Shown here piece by piece: positions 28,644 to 38,629 of a stretch of DNA of 64,000 bases. The stretch is taken from assembly GCF_003148385.1 (NCBI RefSeq), contig NZ_CP029463.1:3038001-3102000 (forward strand), written 5' to 3'. Numbering within the stretch: the stretch's first letter is position 1; each line of letters begins with the position of its first letter. This stretch comes from Flavobacterium sediminis (GTDB taxonomy: Bacteria; Bacteroidota; Bacteroidia; Flavobacteriales; Flavobacteriaceae). A program made the position numbers and the translations under genes. The notes under the pieces were generated by a model, which saw nothing but the letters and a program-made list of their open reading frames with translations, was not told the DNA's origin and made no database searches.

Positions 28644-30287
28644 TTATACTTGAATCACTCCTAAATTAAACGGTTTTTCAATAGGAACATGGTTAGCGGC
28701 TTCAATTCCCATAGAAATCCAGGTTCTGGTTTCCAATGGATCAATAATAGCATCGGTCCACAAACGAGCGGCAGCATAATACGGGGAAACCTGAGCGTCG
28801 TATTTAGCCTTGATCTTATTGAATAGTTCTGCTTCTTTTTCCGGAGTTAATTCTTCTCCAGATTTTTTTAAAGAGGCTGCCTCGATCTGTAATAATACTT
28901 TTGCTGCCTGAGCGCCCCCCATAACGGCTAATTGAGCACTTGGCCAAGCGAATATCAATCTGGGATCATAAGCTTTCCCACACATGGCATAATTACCGGC
29001 TCCGTACGAATTTCCTACTACAACAGTAAATTTAGGAACCACAGAGTTGGAAACAGCATTGACCATTTTGGCTCCGTCTTTAATAATTCCGCCATGTTCT
29101 GATTTACTGCCAACCATAAACCCGGTTACATCCTGAAGAAAAACCAAAGGGATTTTCTTTTGGTTGCAATTCGCTATAAAACGGGTGGCTTTATCAGCAG
29201 AATCCGAATAAATTACACCGCCGAATTGCATTTCACTTGGTTTTGTTTTGGCACCGGTTGTTTTCACAATTTTACGTTGATTGGCAACAATTCCTACAGC
29301 CCAACCATCGATGCGGGCATAGCCCGTAATAATGGTCTGTCCGTAACCGGCTTTGTATTCATCAAAATCTGAATTATCGACTAAGCGTTTGATGATCTCC
29401 ATCATATCATACTGGTCTGCACGGGATTTAGGTAAAATACCATAAATATCTTCTTCTTTTTCAGCCGGTTTTTGAGCTTTTATCCTGTTGAATCCGGCTT
29501 TTTCATAATCGCCGATCTTTCCTATGACCGATTTGATTCTGTCTAAAGCGTCTTTATCGTCTTTTGCTTTGTAATCAGTAACTCCTGAAATTTCACAATG
29601 AGTAGTGGCACCGCCTAAGGTTTCGTTATCGATACTTTCGCCTATGGCTGCTTTTACCAGATAACTTCCAGCTAAGAAAATACTTCCGGTTTTATCTACG
29701 ATAAGCGCTTCATCACTCATAATGGGCAAATAAGCGCCACCGGCCACACAACTTCCCATAACGGCTGCGATTTGCGTGATGCCCATACTGCTCATTACAG
29801 CATTGTTGCGGAAAATTCGCCCAAAATGTTCTTTGTCGGGAAAAATCTCATCCTGCATGGGTAAATATACTCCGGCAGAATCTACTAAATAAATGATCGG
29901 TAGTTTGTTTTCAATAGCGATTTCCTGTGCTCTTAAATTCTTTTTCCCGGTAATAGGGAACCAGGCTCCGGCTTTTACGGTAGCATCATTAGCTACTACA
30001 ATGCATTGTTTTCCCTGAATATATCCTATCTTAACAACAACTCCTCCGGAAGGACATCCTCCGTGTTCCGGATACATTTCTTCTCCGGCAAAGGCACCGA
30101 TCTCAATACTTTTTGAATCAGTATCTAATAAATAATCAATACGTTCCCGGGCAGTCATCTTTCCTTCGGCATGTAATTTTTCGATTCGTTTTTGACCACC
30201 GCCTAGTTTAACTTTGGCTAATTTATTCTTTAAATCTGAAATTAAAAGTTTGTTGAAATCTTCGTTTTTGTTAAAATTTATATCCAT
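28644..30287 (-). CDS. Acyl-CoA carboxylase beta subunit (carboxyltransferase)
   Basis: The 547-residue protein is a biotin-dependent carboxyltransferase of the methylcrotonyl/propionyl-CoA carboxylase group. Visible motifs include KMTARERIDYLLD, the first crotonase domain with GGVVVKIGYI, VDSAGVYLPMQDEIF, GSCVAGGAYLPIMSDE, and the second domain with LQDVTGFMVGSKSEHGGIIKDGAKM and NSYGAGNYAMCGKAYDPRLIFAWPSAQLAVMGG. The Met-Cys-Gly and FAWP elements are closer to the methylcrotonyl-CoA type, suggesting a role in leucine degradation, but this is not certain. The biotin carboxylase/carrier alpha subunit is not adjacent. Confidence 0.9.
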   Translation of the reverse strand: MDINFNKNEDFNKLLISDLKNKLAKVKLGGGQKRIEKLHAEGKMTARERIDYLLDTDSKSIEIGAFAGEEMYPEHGGCPSGGVVVKIGYIQGKQCIVVANDATVKAGAWFPITGKKNLRAQEIAIENKLPIIYLVDSAGVYLPMQDEIFPDKEHFGRIFRNNAVMSSMGITQIAAVMGSCVAGGAYLPIMSDEALIVDKTGSIFLAGSYLVKAAIGESIDNETLGGATTHCEISGVTDYKAKDDKDALDRIKSVIGKIGDYEKAGFNRIKAQKPAEKEEDIYGILPKSRADQYDMMEIIKRLVDNSDFDEYKAGYGQTIITGYARIDGWAVGIVANQRKIVKTTGAKTKPSEMQFGGVIYSDSADKATRFIANCNQKKIPLVFLQDVTGFMVGSKSEHGGIIKDGAKMVNAVSNSVVPKFTVVVGNSYGAGNYAMCGKAYDPRLIFAWPSAQLAVMGGAQAAKVLLQIEAASLKKSGEELTPEKEAELFNKIKAKYDAQVSPYYAAARLWTDAIIDPLETRTWISMGIEAANHVPIEKPFNLGVIQV

Positions 30288-30344
30288 TTTTTGCGAAATC
30301 TAAAAAGTATGCGCTAAAATAAGAAAAGAGAATGAAATTATATA

Positions 30345-30376
30345 AAAAAAATCCAAGTATAACACTTGGATTTTTA
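30345..30376 (-). terminator. Terminator of the outer-membrane protein gene
   Basis: AATCCAAGT and ACTTGGATT form a 9-bp stem around a 5-base loop, with A and T runs on the flanks. Confidence 0.82.
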
Positions 30377-30382
30377 AGCAAC

Positions 30383-31621
30383 TTAGAAAAGTTGATATTT
30401 TATGGCAAGGCTAATATTTTTTAAACTGTTGTTATCTTGCGAATAATAATCGAATAATACGGTTTTTGATTGTAGTTTTGCTTCAAAAAATAGCTTTTGA
30501 TAGGCATAACCTACTCCTAATCCGAAACTGGTTTTAGGCGTAAAACCTGAGATCTTTTCTCCGCCTGCATAATAACCGTTAGACTTTCCGATAGCATAAT
30601 TCAGATCAAAAGACGGAGTGAAAAATATCTTAGAATTATCATTAAGGAAAACATAATATCTTAAACCGATAGGTATGTTTACGTAGTTTAACTTTATTTC
30701 ACCTTCTTTTTCGGTATAAACATTGGGACTTAAATAATAACGACTGGTAGCATCTTGTTTGATAGTATTATAGTTGGGATCTAAAATAAAGCTGAATTTA
30801 TTATTGTTGAACGGAAGTACTATTTCGAATTCTACACCAGCTCCGAAAAATACACCTTTATCAGTATCAATATTAAAAGATTCAAAATTAAAATTGCTAT
30901 AGTTTAATTTAAGTGAAGGTTTTATATTAATTTTTGCAGTTTTGTTATTAAAAGTAGTATAATCAGCTGTTTTGCAACTGTTGTATTTTTCAAAGTATTT
31001 GATTAATGATCCTGCATCGTATTTGACATTTTGTATATACTGTCTTTCAAAATTACAATTCACATCTTCATATAATTGTTTTTTGTATTCATTATTGGTT
31101 AAAATACTTTCGCTGGAAACATTGTTCAGTTGGGTCTTTAAAACTTTTAAAGTATCAGCTGACGGATGATATTGAATGTATATCAATTGTTTAGGTTTGT
31201 CATTAAAATTTGAATAGAAAAATTTTACAATGTTTTCCTTTTCATATTTATAGAGTGACTTTTCTCCGGAAACCAATACTTTTAATAAAGCTGTTTCTTT
31301 AGTGTAAACAGGGTTGGGTGAATTACTAATCAGGTTAATTTTGTCTGATGATTTTTCAATGTCGACAGTATATTTAATATATCTGGAATTGTCGTAAATC
31401 TCAAATTCATTTAAGTTTTCAATATCAACTTCTTTCGGACTAGCTTCAGGGGCCGTTTTAAAAATGATCTTTGAAGGATTATTTCTCCAGTCAGTGTTTT
31501 TTATAAAACCTTCTACTTTTTCTCCGGTGTTGTCAATATAATACCCACTCAGGAATTTTGTTTGGGAGAAGGAAAGGAACGTAATTAAAGAGGCAATGGC
31601 AGTTAAAATACTTTTTTTCAT
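30383..31621 (-). CDS. Outer-membrane beta-barrel protein of unknown function
   Basis: The 412-residue protein has a signal peptide (AIASLITFLSFSQ), an N-terminal soluble domain of about 200 residues with the pattern GYYIDNTGEKVEGFI, and a C-terminal half of alternating strands (GVFFGAGVEFEIVLPF, IPIGLRYYVF, FGLGVGYAYQKLFFEAKL) ending in an aromatic residue (LAIKYQLF), as in porin-like barrels. Such proteins are common in Flavobacteriaceae and have no known role. It is flanked by its own terminator and is transcribed alone. Confidence 0.82.
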   Translation of the reverse strand: MKKSILTAIASLITFLSFSQTKFLSGYYIDNTGEKVEGFIKNTDWRNNPSKIIFKTAPEASPKEVDIENLNEFEIYDNSRYIKYTVDIEKSSDKINLISNSPNPVYTKETALLKVLVSGEKSLYKYEKENIVKFFYSNFNDKPKQLIYIQYHPSADTLKVLKTQLNNVSSESILTNNEYKKQLYEDVNCNFERQYIQNVKYDAGSLIKYFEKYNSCKTADYTTFNNKTAKINIKPSLKLNYSNFNFESFNIDTDKGVFFGAGVEFEIVLPFNNNKFSFILDPNYNTIKQDATSRYYLSPNVYTEKEGEIKLNYVNIPIGLRYYVFLNDNSKIFFTPSFDLNYAIGKSNGYYAGGEKISGFTPKTSFGLGVGYAYQKLFFEAKLQSKTVLFDYYSQDNNSLKNISLAIKYQLF

Positions 31622-31782
31622 AAATAAATTAGTTAATTAGAGTGGTACAAACATAAGCTTTTTCTGCTAAATAGAAATCGTTTTTTTATGTAATGATTAT
31701 AGTAAAAACTAATTATTTAATAACCAATTATTAACCTTAGTTTTAATCAGAATTGTATTCTTTGTGAATTTAGAGTTTAAAA

Positions 31783-33333
31783 ATGAGATATAACTTTTTA
31801 CTGTTCAGTTTACTTTTGATTATCTGTTGTTCCCCGACAGTTAATGCTCAAAATTTAAAGCAATTAAAAGAAGAATTAGAGCAGGCAATTCAACATAATT
31901 CTACTCCGGTTGTTTTAGAGAAGAGGTTTTTAATAGGTAAAATTTATGCTGAAAGCGGATTGTATGCTAATGCATTAGAATATTTTAACTCAGTATTAAA
32001 GGATTATCAGAATAATTCAAAAGATTCACTTTTTGTAAAAACGAATATTGAAGTCGGAGAATTGTATAACAACACAAAGCGATATGCAAATGCTATTCCC
32101 TTTATAGAACAGGCAATATCAGTTTCTAAGCAATTGGATTACAAGCAAGGTTTGGTTAAAGCCTATAGTACACTTGGTTCTTCTTATGAGAAACAAGGTA
32201 ATTATATGAAAGCATTGGAATTTGAAAATAAAAGTTTGAGTGCTTTAAGTGAAAAAGGACATAGAGAAATCAGAGCTAAAGTTTATGAAAATATAGGAAG
32301 CATTTATGAAGACTTAATGCAGTATGATGAAGCTTTTGAGTATTTTGAGAAAAGTTATCAATTGGTCAAAGGAACTTCTTCTAAAGCAGAGGCTAATGTG
32401 TTGAATAATATTGGTGATGTTTACAGAAAAAAAGGAAATTTAACTATAGCGATTACGATTACCCGACAGGCTTTGGAAGTGGCAACAAAGGTCAATGACA
32501 ATCACCTTTTAGAAAGTGCTACTAAAGATTTGGCTAAGGCTTACGCTTTACAAGGAGATTATGAAAAAGCTTATAATTACCGTTTAGAGGCAGAAAATTT
32601 TAAAGAATTATCCCTTAAAGCAGAAAATCAAAATCAGGTAAATGTATTGTTGACGGATTTAAAGATCAATCAGAAAGAATCACAAATCAAACTTCTGAAA
32701 GAGCAAAACAAACTCAATTCCACTCGTTTAATCTTATCAGTCGTGATCTTAGGAATCTTCTTTATTTCTGTTTTTTTATGGTTTTTGTATGCCGGAAAGA
32801 GAAGGAGAATAAATACGAAATTGCAGGAATTGGAACAGGAGAAATTAAAGGCAGAATTAGAGCTTAAAGCAAAGGAAAAAAAGAACCTGCATCGCAATTT
32901 AGAGGTTAAAAATGCAGCTTTGTCGCGCTATAGTCTGCATTTAGTTCAAAAAAATAAATTATTGACCGAACTTTCCGCAAAACTAAAACATTTAACACAG
33001 CGACAATCGGTTAATTATGAAAAACACTTAAAAGACCTTTGTTCGGAGATTGATTTTACGTTGCAGCAAGATAGCGAATGGAACGATTTTAACGTGTTTT
33101 TTGAAGAGATACATCCTAATTTTACAAAAAACCTTTCCGAAGCAGCTATTGAAACTTTAACACCGACAGAATTAAAGTTGGGTATTTTGTTGCGTCTGAA
33201 TTTATCCTCAAAAGAAATAGCCTCAATCCTGAGAGTTACACCGGATAGTGTACGGGTAGCCCGCCACCGTTTCAGAAAGAAATTGCCTCTTGATACGAAA
33301 GAAGATTTAGTGGCTTTTTTATTGGCTTTATAG
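31783..33333 (+). CDS. TPR-membrane-LuxR type transcriptional regulator
   Basis: The 516-residue protein has a signal peptide (LLLIICCSPTVNAQ), six or so TPR repeats (about 30-280), one membrane helix (about 312-334, LSVVILGIFFISVFLWFLYA), a coiled-coil region (about 335-400) and a C-terminal LuxR-like helix-turn-helix (about 455-515; LTPTELKLGILLRLNLSSKEIASILRVTPDSVRVARHRFRKKL). This places the TPRs in the periplasm and the DNA-binding domain in the cytoplasm, a one-component signalling design frequent in Bacteroidota. It precedes the TonB-dependent receptor and phytase genes on the same strand and probably controls them, which is inferred from position. Confidence 0.88.
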   Translation: MRYNFLLFSLLLIICCSPTVNAQNLKQLKEELEQAIQHNSTPVVLEKRFLIGKIYAESGLYANALEYFNSVLKDYQNNSKDSLFVKTNIEVGELYNNTKRYANAIPFIEQAISVSKQLDYKQGLVKAYSTLGSSYEKQGNYMKALEFENKSLSALSEKGHREIRAKVYENIGSIYEDLMQYDEAFEYFEKSYQLVKGTSSKAEANVLNNIGDVYRKKGNLTIAITITRQALEVATKVNDNHLLESATKDLAKAYALQGDYEKAYNYRLEAENFKELSLKAENQNQVNVLLTDLKINQKESQIKLLKEQNKLNSTRLILSVVILGIFFISVFLWFLYAGKRRRINTKLQELEQEKLKAELELKAKEKKNLHRNLEVKNAALSRYSLHLVQKNKLLTELSAKLKHLTQRQSVNYEKHLKDLCSEIDFTLQQDSEWNDFNVFFEEIHPNFTKNLSEAAIETLTPTELKLGILLRLNLSSKEIASILRVTPDSVRVARHRFRKKLPLDTKEDLVAFLLAL

Positions 33334-33500
33334 CTTATTTTTATCCTATTTACATATAAAGTTATCACAATGTAAATTCAATCTTAATGTTGCCTTCTTG
33401 TTTCCTTAAAAAAACGGATCGTTTCTTATTTGTTGCCTCCTATATTTTTACCGAATCTATTGATAATTATAGTTTTGGGGCAAAATCAAATTATAAAGAA

Positions 33501-36352
33501 ATGAAAAAACAAACACAGCTAAAATGGTTATTTGTAACGGTATTTCTACTGTTTTCATTTGCCAAAATCAATGCTCAGAACGGTTCAGTAACCGGGAAAG
33601 TTGTTGATGAAAATAACTTTTACCTTCCGGGAGCTAATGTAGTTCTGGAAGCCCTAAAAAAAGGAGCCGTAACGGATTTTGACGGTAAATTTTCTATTGT
33701 GTCAGTTCCTGCCGGAACCTATAAATTGAAAGTTACTTATTTAGGATATGAAGATTCAGAAGTTGATGTAACTATTGAAGTTGGTCAAACGGCTGATGTG
33801 ATCGTTCAACTAAGTCCCAAAAAATTAAACTTAAACGAAGTAGAGTTAGTAGGATACGGAAACGGCCAATCGAAAGCGCTAAATGCGCAAAAAAATAATA
33901 TGAATGTAACGAATGTTGTTTCCACCGATCAAATCGGAAAATTTCCGGATGCAAACATCGGAGATGCTGTAAAACGTATTCCAGGAATTACCATGCAGGT
34001 AGATCAGGGGAAGCCCGAAACATTATTGTACGGGGTTTGTCCCCTCAACTAAATTCAGTTACACTAAACGGCAGCAGAATTCCTTCTGCCGAAGGAGATA
34101 ATCGAAATGTTCAGATGGATTTGATCCCGTCTGATATGATCCAGACTATTGAAGTTAATAAAACGATCACACCTGATATGGATGGTGATGCTTTAGGTGG
34201 TTCCGTAAATCTGGTCACAGCAACGGCGCCTCAAAAATTCCGTTTGTCTTCAACATTAGGTTCCGGAGTTAGCTTTATTACGGATAAGCGAATTTTAAAC
34301 GGTTCATTTTTAGTAGGTAATCGTTCCAAAAATAAAAAATTTGGATGGATGGCATCCGCCTCCATTAATGATACTGATTTCGGTTCGGATAATATCGAAG
34401 CTGAATGGGATGATAAGTTTGAATACAATACCGGTGCAACTGACGGCGATGGCGAACCTGTTTTGGAAGAAGTAGCTGTAAATCCATACACTAAAAGTTT
34501 TGAAACCCGTAAATATTTGGTTCAAAGAGTTCGCAGAAGTTTTGCATTAAATTTTGATTACCAGTTCAACAGCACCAACGAATTGTATTTTAAATCAATG
34601 TACAACTGGCGTGATGATAGGGAGAATCGTTACCGAACTAAATATGAAATTCTGGACGGAGAAGATATTACTCTTGGTGATTTCACTGTAACAAACGGAA
34701 ACTTGACAAGCTTTCCGGCAGAAATTACTCGAGAAACAAAAGGAGGGATCAATAATAACAGAAATAAAAGTCGGCGTTTAGAAGATCAGAGAATGCAGAA
34801 TTATTCATTAGGAGGGAAGCACTTGCTGGGAACAGTAAAAACAGATTGGATGGTTTCATTTGCAAAAGCGTCTGAGGAACGAAAAAATGAAAGATATGTC
34901 GGTTTCCAGTCAGAATACAACGTTTTTAATGATAATACCGATACAGAGTTTCCCCGAATGTATGCAGTAAACCCTACAGATGAGACAAATTACGGAAATT
35001 TTGAATACGATGAAATTACTGAGCAATACCAGTACACAGAAGAAAAAGATATTAATGCCTTAGTAAATTTTGAAGTTCCGGCTGACTTTTTCGGGAATGG
35101 TACGGTTAAGTTCGGAGTAAAAACACGTTTTAAAAATAAGAACCGAAACAATAATTTCTTTGAATATGATTTAGAAGATACTTATCCTACAATGGATCTG
35201 ACAGGTCTTAAAGATTACACGAATACAGATTTTTTACCGGGTAGTCGATACCAATTAGGGAGCTATGTTAGTGCCGATTGGTTAGGTTCATTGACTTTAG
35301 TAAACGGAGAAGCAGTTCCTGATGAGTTTCTGCGAGCTAATTTTGATGTAAGTGAAAATGTTTGGGCAGGTTATGTTATGACAACTCAACAAATTACGAA
35401 TAAGCTAGGTTTAATGCTTGGAGTAAGAGTTGAAAATACATCGTTAGAAGCAACCGGTAACAGAATAGAAGACGAAGAAGAACTTGTGGGAACCATTACG
35501 GATAAAAACAGTTATACCAATGTGTTGCCAAGTGTTCACTTTAAATATACACCAAATGATAATGCTGTCATTCGGTTTGCAGTTACGAATACTTTATCAA
35601 GACCCAATTATGTGGATTTAATTCCGAGCTTAGATGTGGTAACTTCTGACGAAGAAATTTATGTAGGAAATCCCGATTTAAAGCCAACCACTTCAACAAA
35701 CTTTGATTTGCTTGGAGAATACTATTTCAAAAGTGTAGGATTGATCTCAGGAGGTTTGTTTTACAAAGATATCAGCGATTTCATTTATCAGTTCCAGACA
35801 GAAATAGACGCAGACTTATATGGAGCGGGAACATCCGGTTATAGAGTATACCAACCTTTAAACGGTGATAGGGCATCAATTTTTGGTGTTGAGGTTTCGT
35901 TTCAAAGAAATTTAGACTTCTTACCCGGTTTTGCTAAAAATTTCAATGTCTATCTGAATTACACCTATTTGACCTCTGATGCAAAAGGGATTCGAAATGA
36001 AGACGGAGAGGAACGTGATGATTTAGATTTACCTAACACGTCACCGAATATGTTCAACGGATCTTTAGGGTATAATCACAAGTATTTTAATGCCCGCTTA
36101 TCAGCTAATTTCTCCGATGCTTATATCGATGAAATAGGAGGCAACCAGTTTGAGGATCGTTATTACGACCAACAATTTTTCTTAGACTTCAATTTAGGTG
36201 TAACTTTGTCTAAAAATTTGAGACTTTATGCCGAATTAAAAAATATTACCGATCAGCCTTTGCGTTACTATCAATCAATCAGTAAACGGACACAACAAGC
36301 GGAATACTATGGAAGACGCTTAACATTCGGTATTAAATATGATTTATATTAA
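33501..36352 (+). CDS. TonB-dependent receptor, probably for phytate or its products (frameshifted)
   Basis: The ATG at 33501 gives MKKQTQLKWLFVTVFLLFSF and a signal peptide ending in INAQN; the in-frame TTG at 33387 would add an unlikely leader. Next come a carboxypeptidase-D-like domain (TGKVVDENNFYLPGANVVL, TDFDGKFSI), a plug domain (FPDANIGDAVKRIPGI...MDGDALGGSVNLVT) and a long barrel ending FGIKYDLY. The frame breaks at the GGGG run at 34007-34010: one more G restores DQGEARNIIVRGLSPQLNSV in one frame, about 950 residues. The phytase gene follows after 15 bases, and a regulator gene precedes it, so this receptor probably imports phytate, its inositol phosphates or a metal complex. The break is otherwise isolated. 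Confidence 0.86.
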
Positions 36353-36367
36353 GAACTAATTTTTACA

Positions 36368-37411
36368 ATGAAAACTATTTATTTAATAAATGCTGCTGCG
36401 GCAATTTTAGCCGTGAGCTGCCAAACACAGTCTGATTTAACACCTATAACTCCTGATGTAATTACAGAAAAAACAATAAACGATACAGACGATCCGGCAA
36501 TTTGGGTAAACCCGGAAAACTCTGCTGAAAGTATTGTGTTCGGAACGGATAAAGAAACTGACGGAGCGATCTATGCTTTTGATCTGGAGGGAAAAATTAT
36601 AGAAGAGAAAACACTTCGTAACATGAAAAGACCAAACAATATTGATTTGGTTTACCAAGTTCCGTTAAATGATTCAGTAAAGGTCGATATCATAGCATTC
36701 ACCGAAAGAGAAGAACAACAGATCAGAGTATTCTCTGTTCCGGATATGCAGCCTTTAGATAAAGGAGGGTTTAAAGTGTTTGAAGACGAAACCAATGAAG
36801 CTTATCAATGGCCTATGGGAATAGCCTTGTATCATTCACCGACAGATCATAGAGTATATGCAATCGTAGGAAGAAAAGAAGGACCAGCCGAAGGTTATTT
36901 ATACCAATATGAATTGCAACCAGCGGGAAAAGGTTTACAAGCAGTTTTGGTTCGGAAATTTGGAAAATTCAGTGGTAAGAAAGAAATTGAAGCCATAGCT
37001 GTGGATGCAGAAAACGGATATATTTATTATTCAGATGAAGAGTTTGGAGTACGTAAATATTATGCCGAACCTTCAAGAGGAAACCAAGAGTTGTCAGTTT
37101 TCGGTCAGGATAAATTCTTAAGCGATATTGAAGGTATTGCTATTGCAAAAACAACAACAAAAGGCGGTTATATTATTGTTTCAGATCAACAAAGAGGAAC
37201 ATTCAATGTGTTTGATCGTCAAACCAATGCTTTCATCAAAGCGGTAAACTTGACTACAGTTGAAACTGATGGTTGTGATGTGGTAACCACAAACTTAGGT
37301 ACTGATTATCCCAAAGGATTATTTGTAGCCATGAATGATACCAAAGAGTTCTATTTTTACGATTTCGGAAAAATTATAGATGAAATTGAGAAAACAACAA
37401 CTCAACCTTAA
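36368..37411 (+). CDS. Beta-propeller phytase (3-phytase type), lipoprotein
   Basis: The 347-residue protein begins with a lipoprotein signal (AAAILAVSC, Cys18) and then the BPP-phytase hallmark DTDDPAIWVNPE. Also visible are TDKETDGAIYAFDLEGK, the calcium and phosphate-binding region RPNNIDL, YQWPMGIALYH, EIEAIAVDAENGYIYYSDEEFGVRKY, SDIEGIAIA and ETDGCDVV. The enzyme releases phosphate from myo-inositol hexakisphosphate in a calcium-dependent manner, here anchored in the periplasm or at the outer membrane. It ends a likely operon with the TonB-dependent receptor 15 bases upstream, forming a phytate-scavenging locus. Confidence 0.93.
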   Translation: MKTIYLINAAAAILAVSCQTQSDLTPITPDVITEKTINDTDDPAIWVNPENSAESIVFGTDKETDGAIYAFDLEGKIIEEKTLRNMKRPNNIDLVYQVPLNDSVKVDIIAFTEREEQQIRVFSVPDMQPLDKGGFKVFEDETNEAYQWPMGIALYHSPTDHRVYAIVGRKEGPAEGYLYQYELQPAGKGLQAVLVRKFGKFSGKKEIEAIAVDAENGYIYYSDEEFGVRKYYAEPSRGNQELSVFGQDKFLSDIEGIAIAKTTTKGGYIIVSDQQRGTFNVFDRQTNAFIKAVNLTTVETDGCDVVTTNLGTDYPKGLFVAMNDTKEFYFYDFGKIIDEIEKTTTQP

Positions 37412-37449
37412 AAAGAAAAATTGTGTTATTCTTTTTTAAAGTTGATTCT

Positions 37450-37479
37450 AAAAAAGGGCTTTTTTAAAAGCCCTTTTTT
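37450..37479. terminator. Bidirectional terminator between phytase and prfB
   Basis: AAAAAAGGGCTTTT and AAAAGCCCTTTTTT form a long stem; it serves the convergent phytase and prfB genes. Confidence 0.88.
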
Positions 37480-37483
37480 ATTG

Positions 37484-38582
37484 TTATTCTTCATCTTTTT
37501 GTCCTGTCATCATCAGATAGGCTTTTAAGAATCCGTCAAGATCTCCGTTCATGACCGCATCAACATCAGTAGATTCGAATCCGGTTCTTACATCTTTCAC
37601 TAATTTATACGGATGCATTACGTAGTTTCGGATCTGAGAGCCCCATTCGATTTTCATTTTCCCGGCTTCAATGTCAGCTCGTTTCTCTAAACGCTTTTTC
37701 AATTCTATTTCATACAATTGAGAACGTAGCATTTGCATTGCTCTTTCCCGGTTATCGTGTTGCGAACGGGTTTCAGAGCACTGAATTTGAATTCCGGTCG
37801 GTTTGTGAACCAATTGTACTTTAGTTTCTACCTTGTTTACATTTTGTCCGCCGGCACCACTGGAACGAGCGGTAGTGATTTCAATATCAGACGGATTGAT
37901 CTCAATCTCAATAGTGTCATCAACCAAAGGATAAACATAAACGGAAACGAAAGAAGTATGACGTTTAGCATTACTGTCAAAAGGCGAAATACGTACCAAT
38001 CGGTGTACTCCGTTTTCTCCTTTCAGATAACCGAAAGCAAAATCTCCGTCAAATTCTATGGTTACGGTTTTTACTCCGGCAACATCTCCTTCCTGAAAAT
38101 TCAGTTCTTTAATTTTATATCCTTGTTTTTCGCCCCACATTAAGTACATACGCATTAGCATAGAAGCCCAGTCGCAGCTTTCAGTCCCTCCGGCTCCGGC
38201 AGTAATTTGCAATACAGCACTCATACTGTCTCCTTCATCAGAAAGCATGTTCCTGAATTCCAGATCTTCTATATGCGTGATGGTTTTATCATATTGTTCG
38301 TCTACTTCTTCTTCAGTTACATCACCTTCTTTGTAGAAGTCTAACATAATTTGAAGTTCATCAGATAATTCAACAGCTTTGTTGTAATCTTCAACCCATT
38401 TTTTCTTTGAGCGGATGTTGCGAACAATAACTTGCGCTTCTTTTGCGTTGTCCCAAAAGTCAGGGGCAAAGGTTTTTTCTTCTTCGTTAGTGATTTCGAT
38501 CAGTTTCTTATCGATGTCAAAGATACCTCCTTAACGCACCAAGGCGATCAATAATATCTTTAACTTGTTCTGTGTTTACCAT
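37484..38582 (-). CDS. prfB: Peptide chain release factor 2, with programmed +1 frameshift
   Basis: The gene encodes RF2, which recognises UGA and UAA stop codons. The start is ATG at 38582; 21 codons ([20 protein letters not shown] plus Leu) run to an in-frame TGA at 38517-38519. Translation continues in the +1 frame with [17 protein letters not shown] and on to the stop at 37484. The main body carries the catalytic GGQ motif ([11 protein letters not shown]) and the [20 protein letters not shown] region. The domain-containing second frame from 38347 is only an internal part. Length fits RF2 (about 365 residues). Regulation is autogenous: when RF2 is scarce, ribosomes pause at UGA and shift. 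Confidence 0.95.
38517..38531 (-). other. prfB: Programmed +1 frameshift site of prfB
   Basis: Reading the coding strand, AGGAGG (a Shine-Dalgarno-like element) is followed by TAT, then CTT TGA C. The ribosome slips from CUU in frame 0 to UUU in frame +1 at the UGA. The SD-like element 3 bases upstream of CTT is the known stimulator. This is a genuine recoding signal, unlike the other frameshifts in this window. Confidence 0.95.
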
Positions 38583-38629
38583 AAAAATTGTAGTTTTACG
38601 ACACAAAAATAAGACATTCCTTTTGATAT

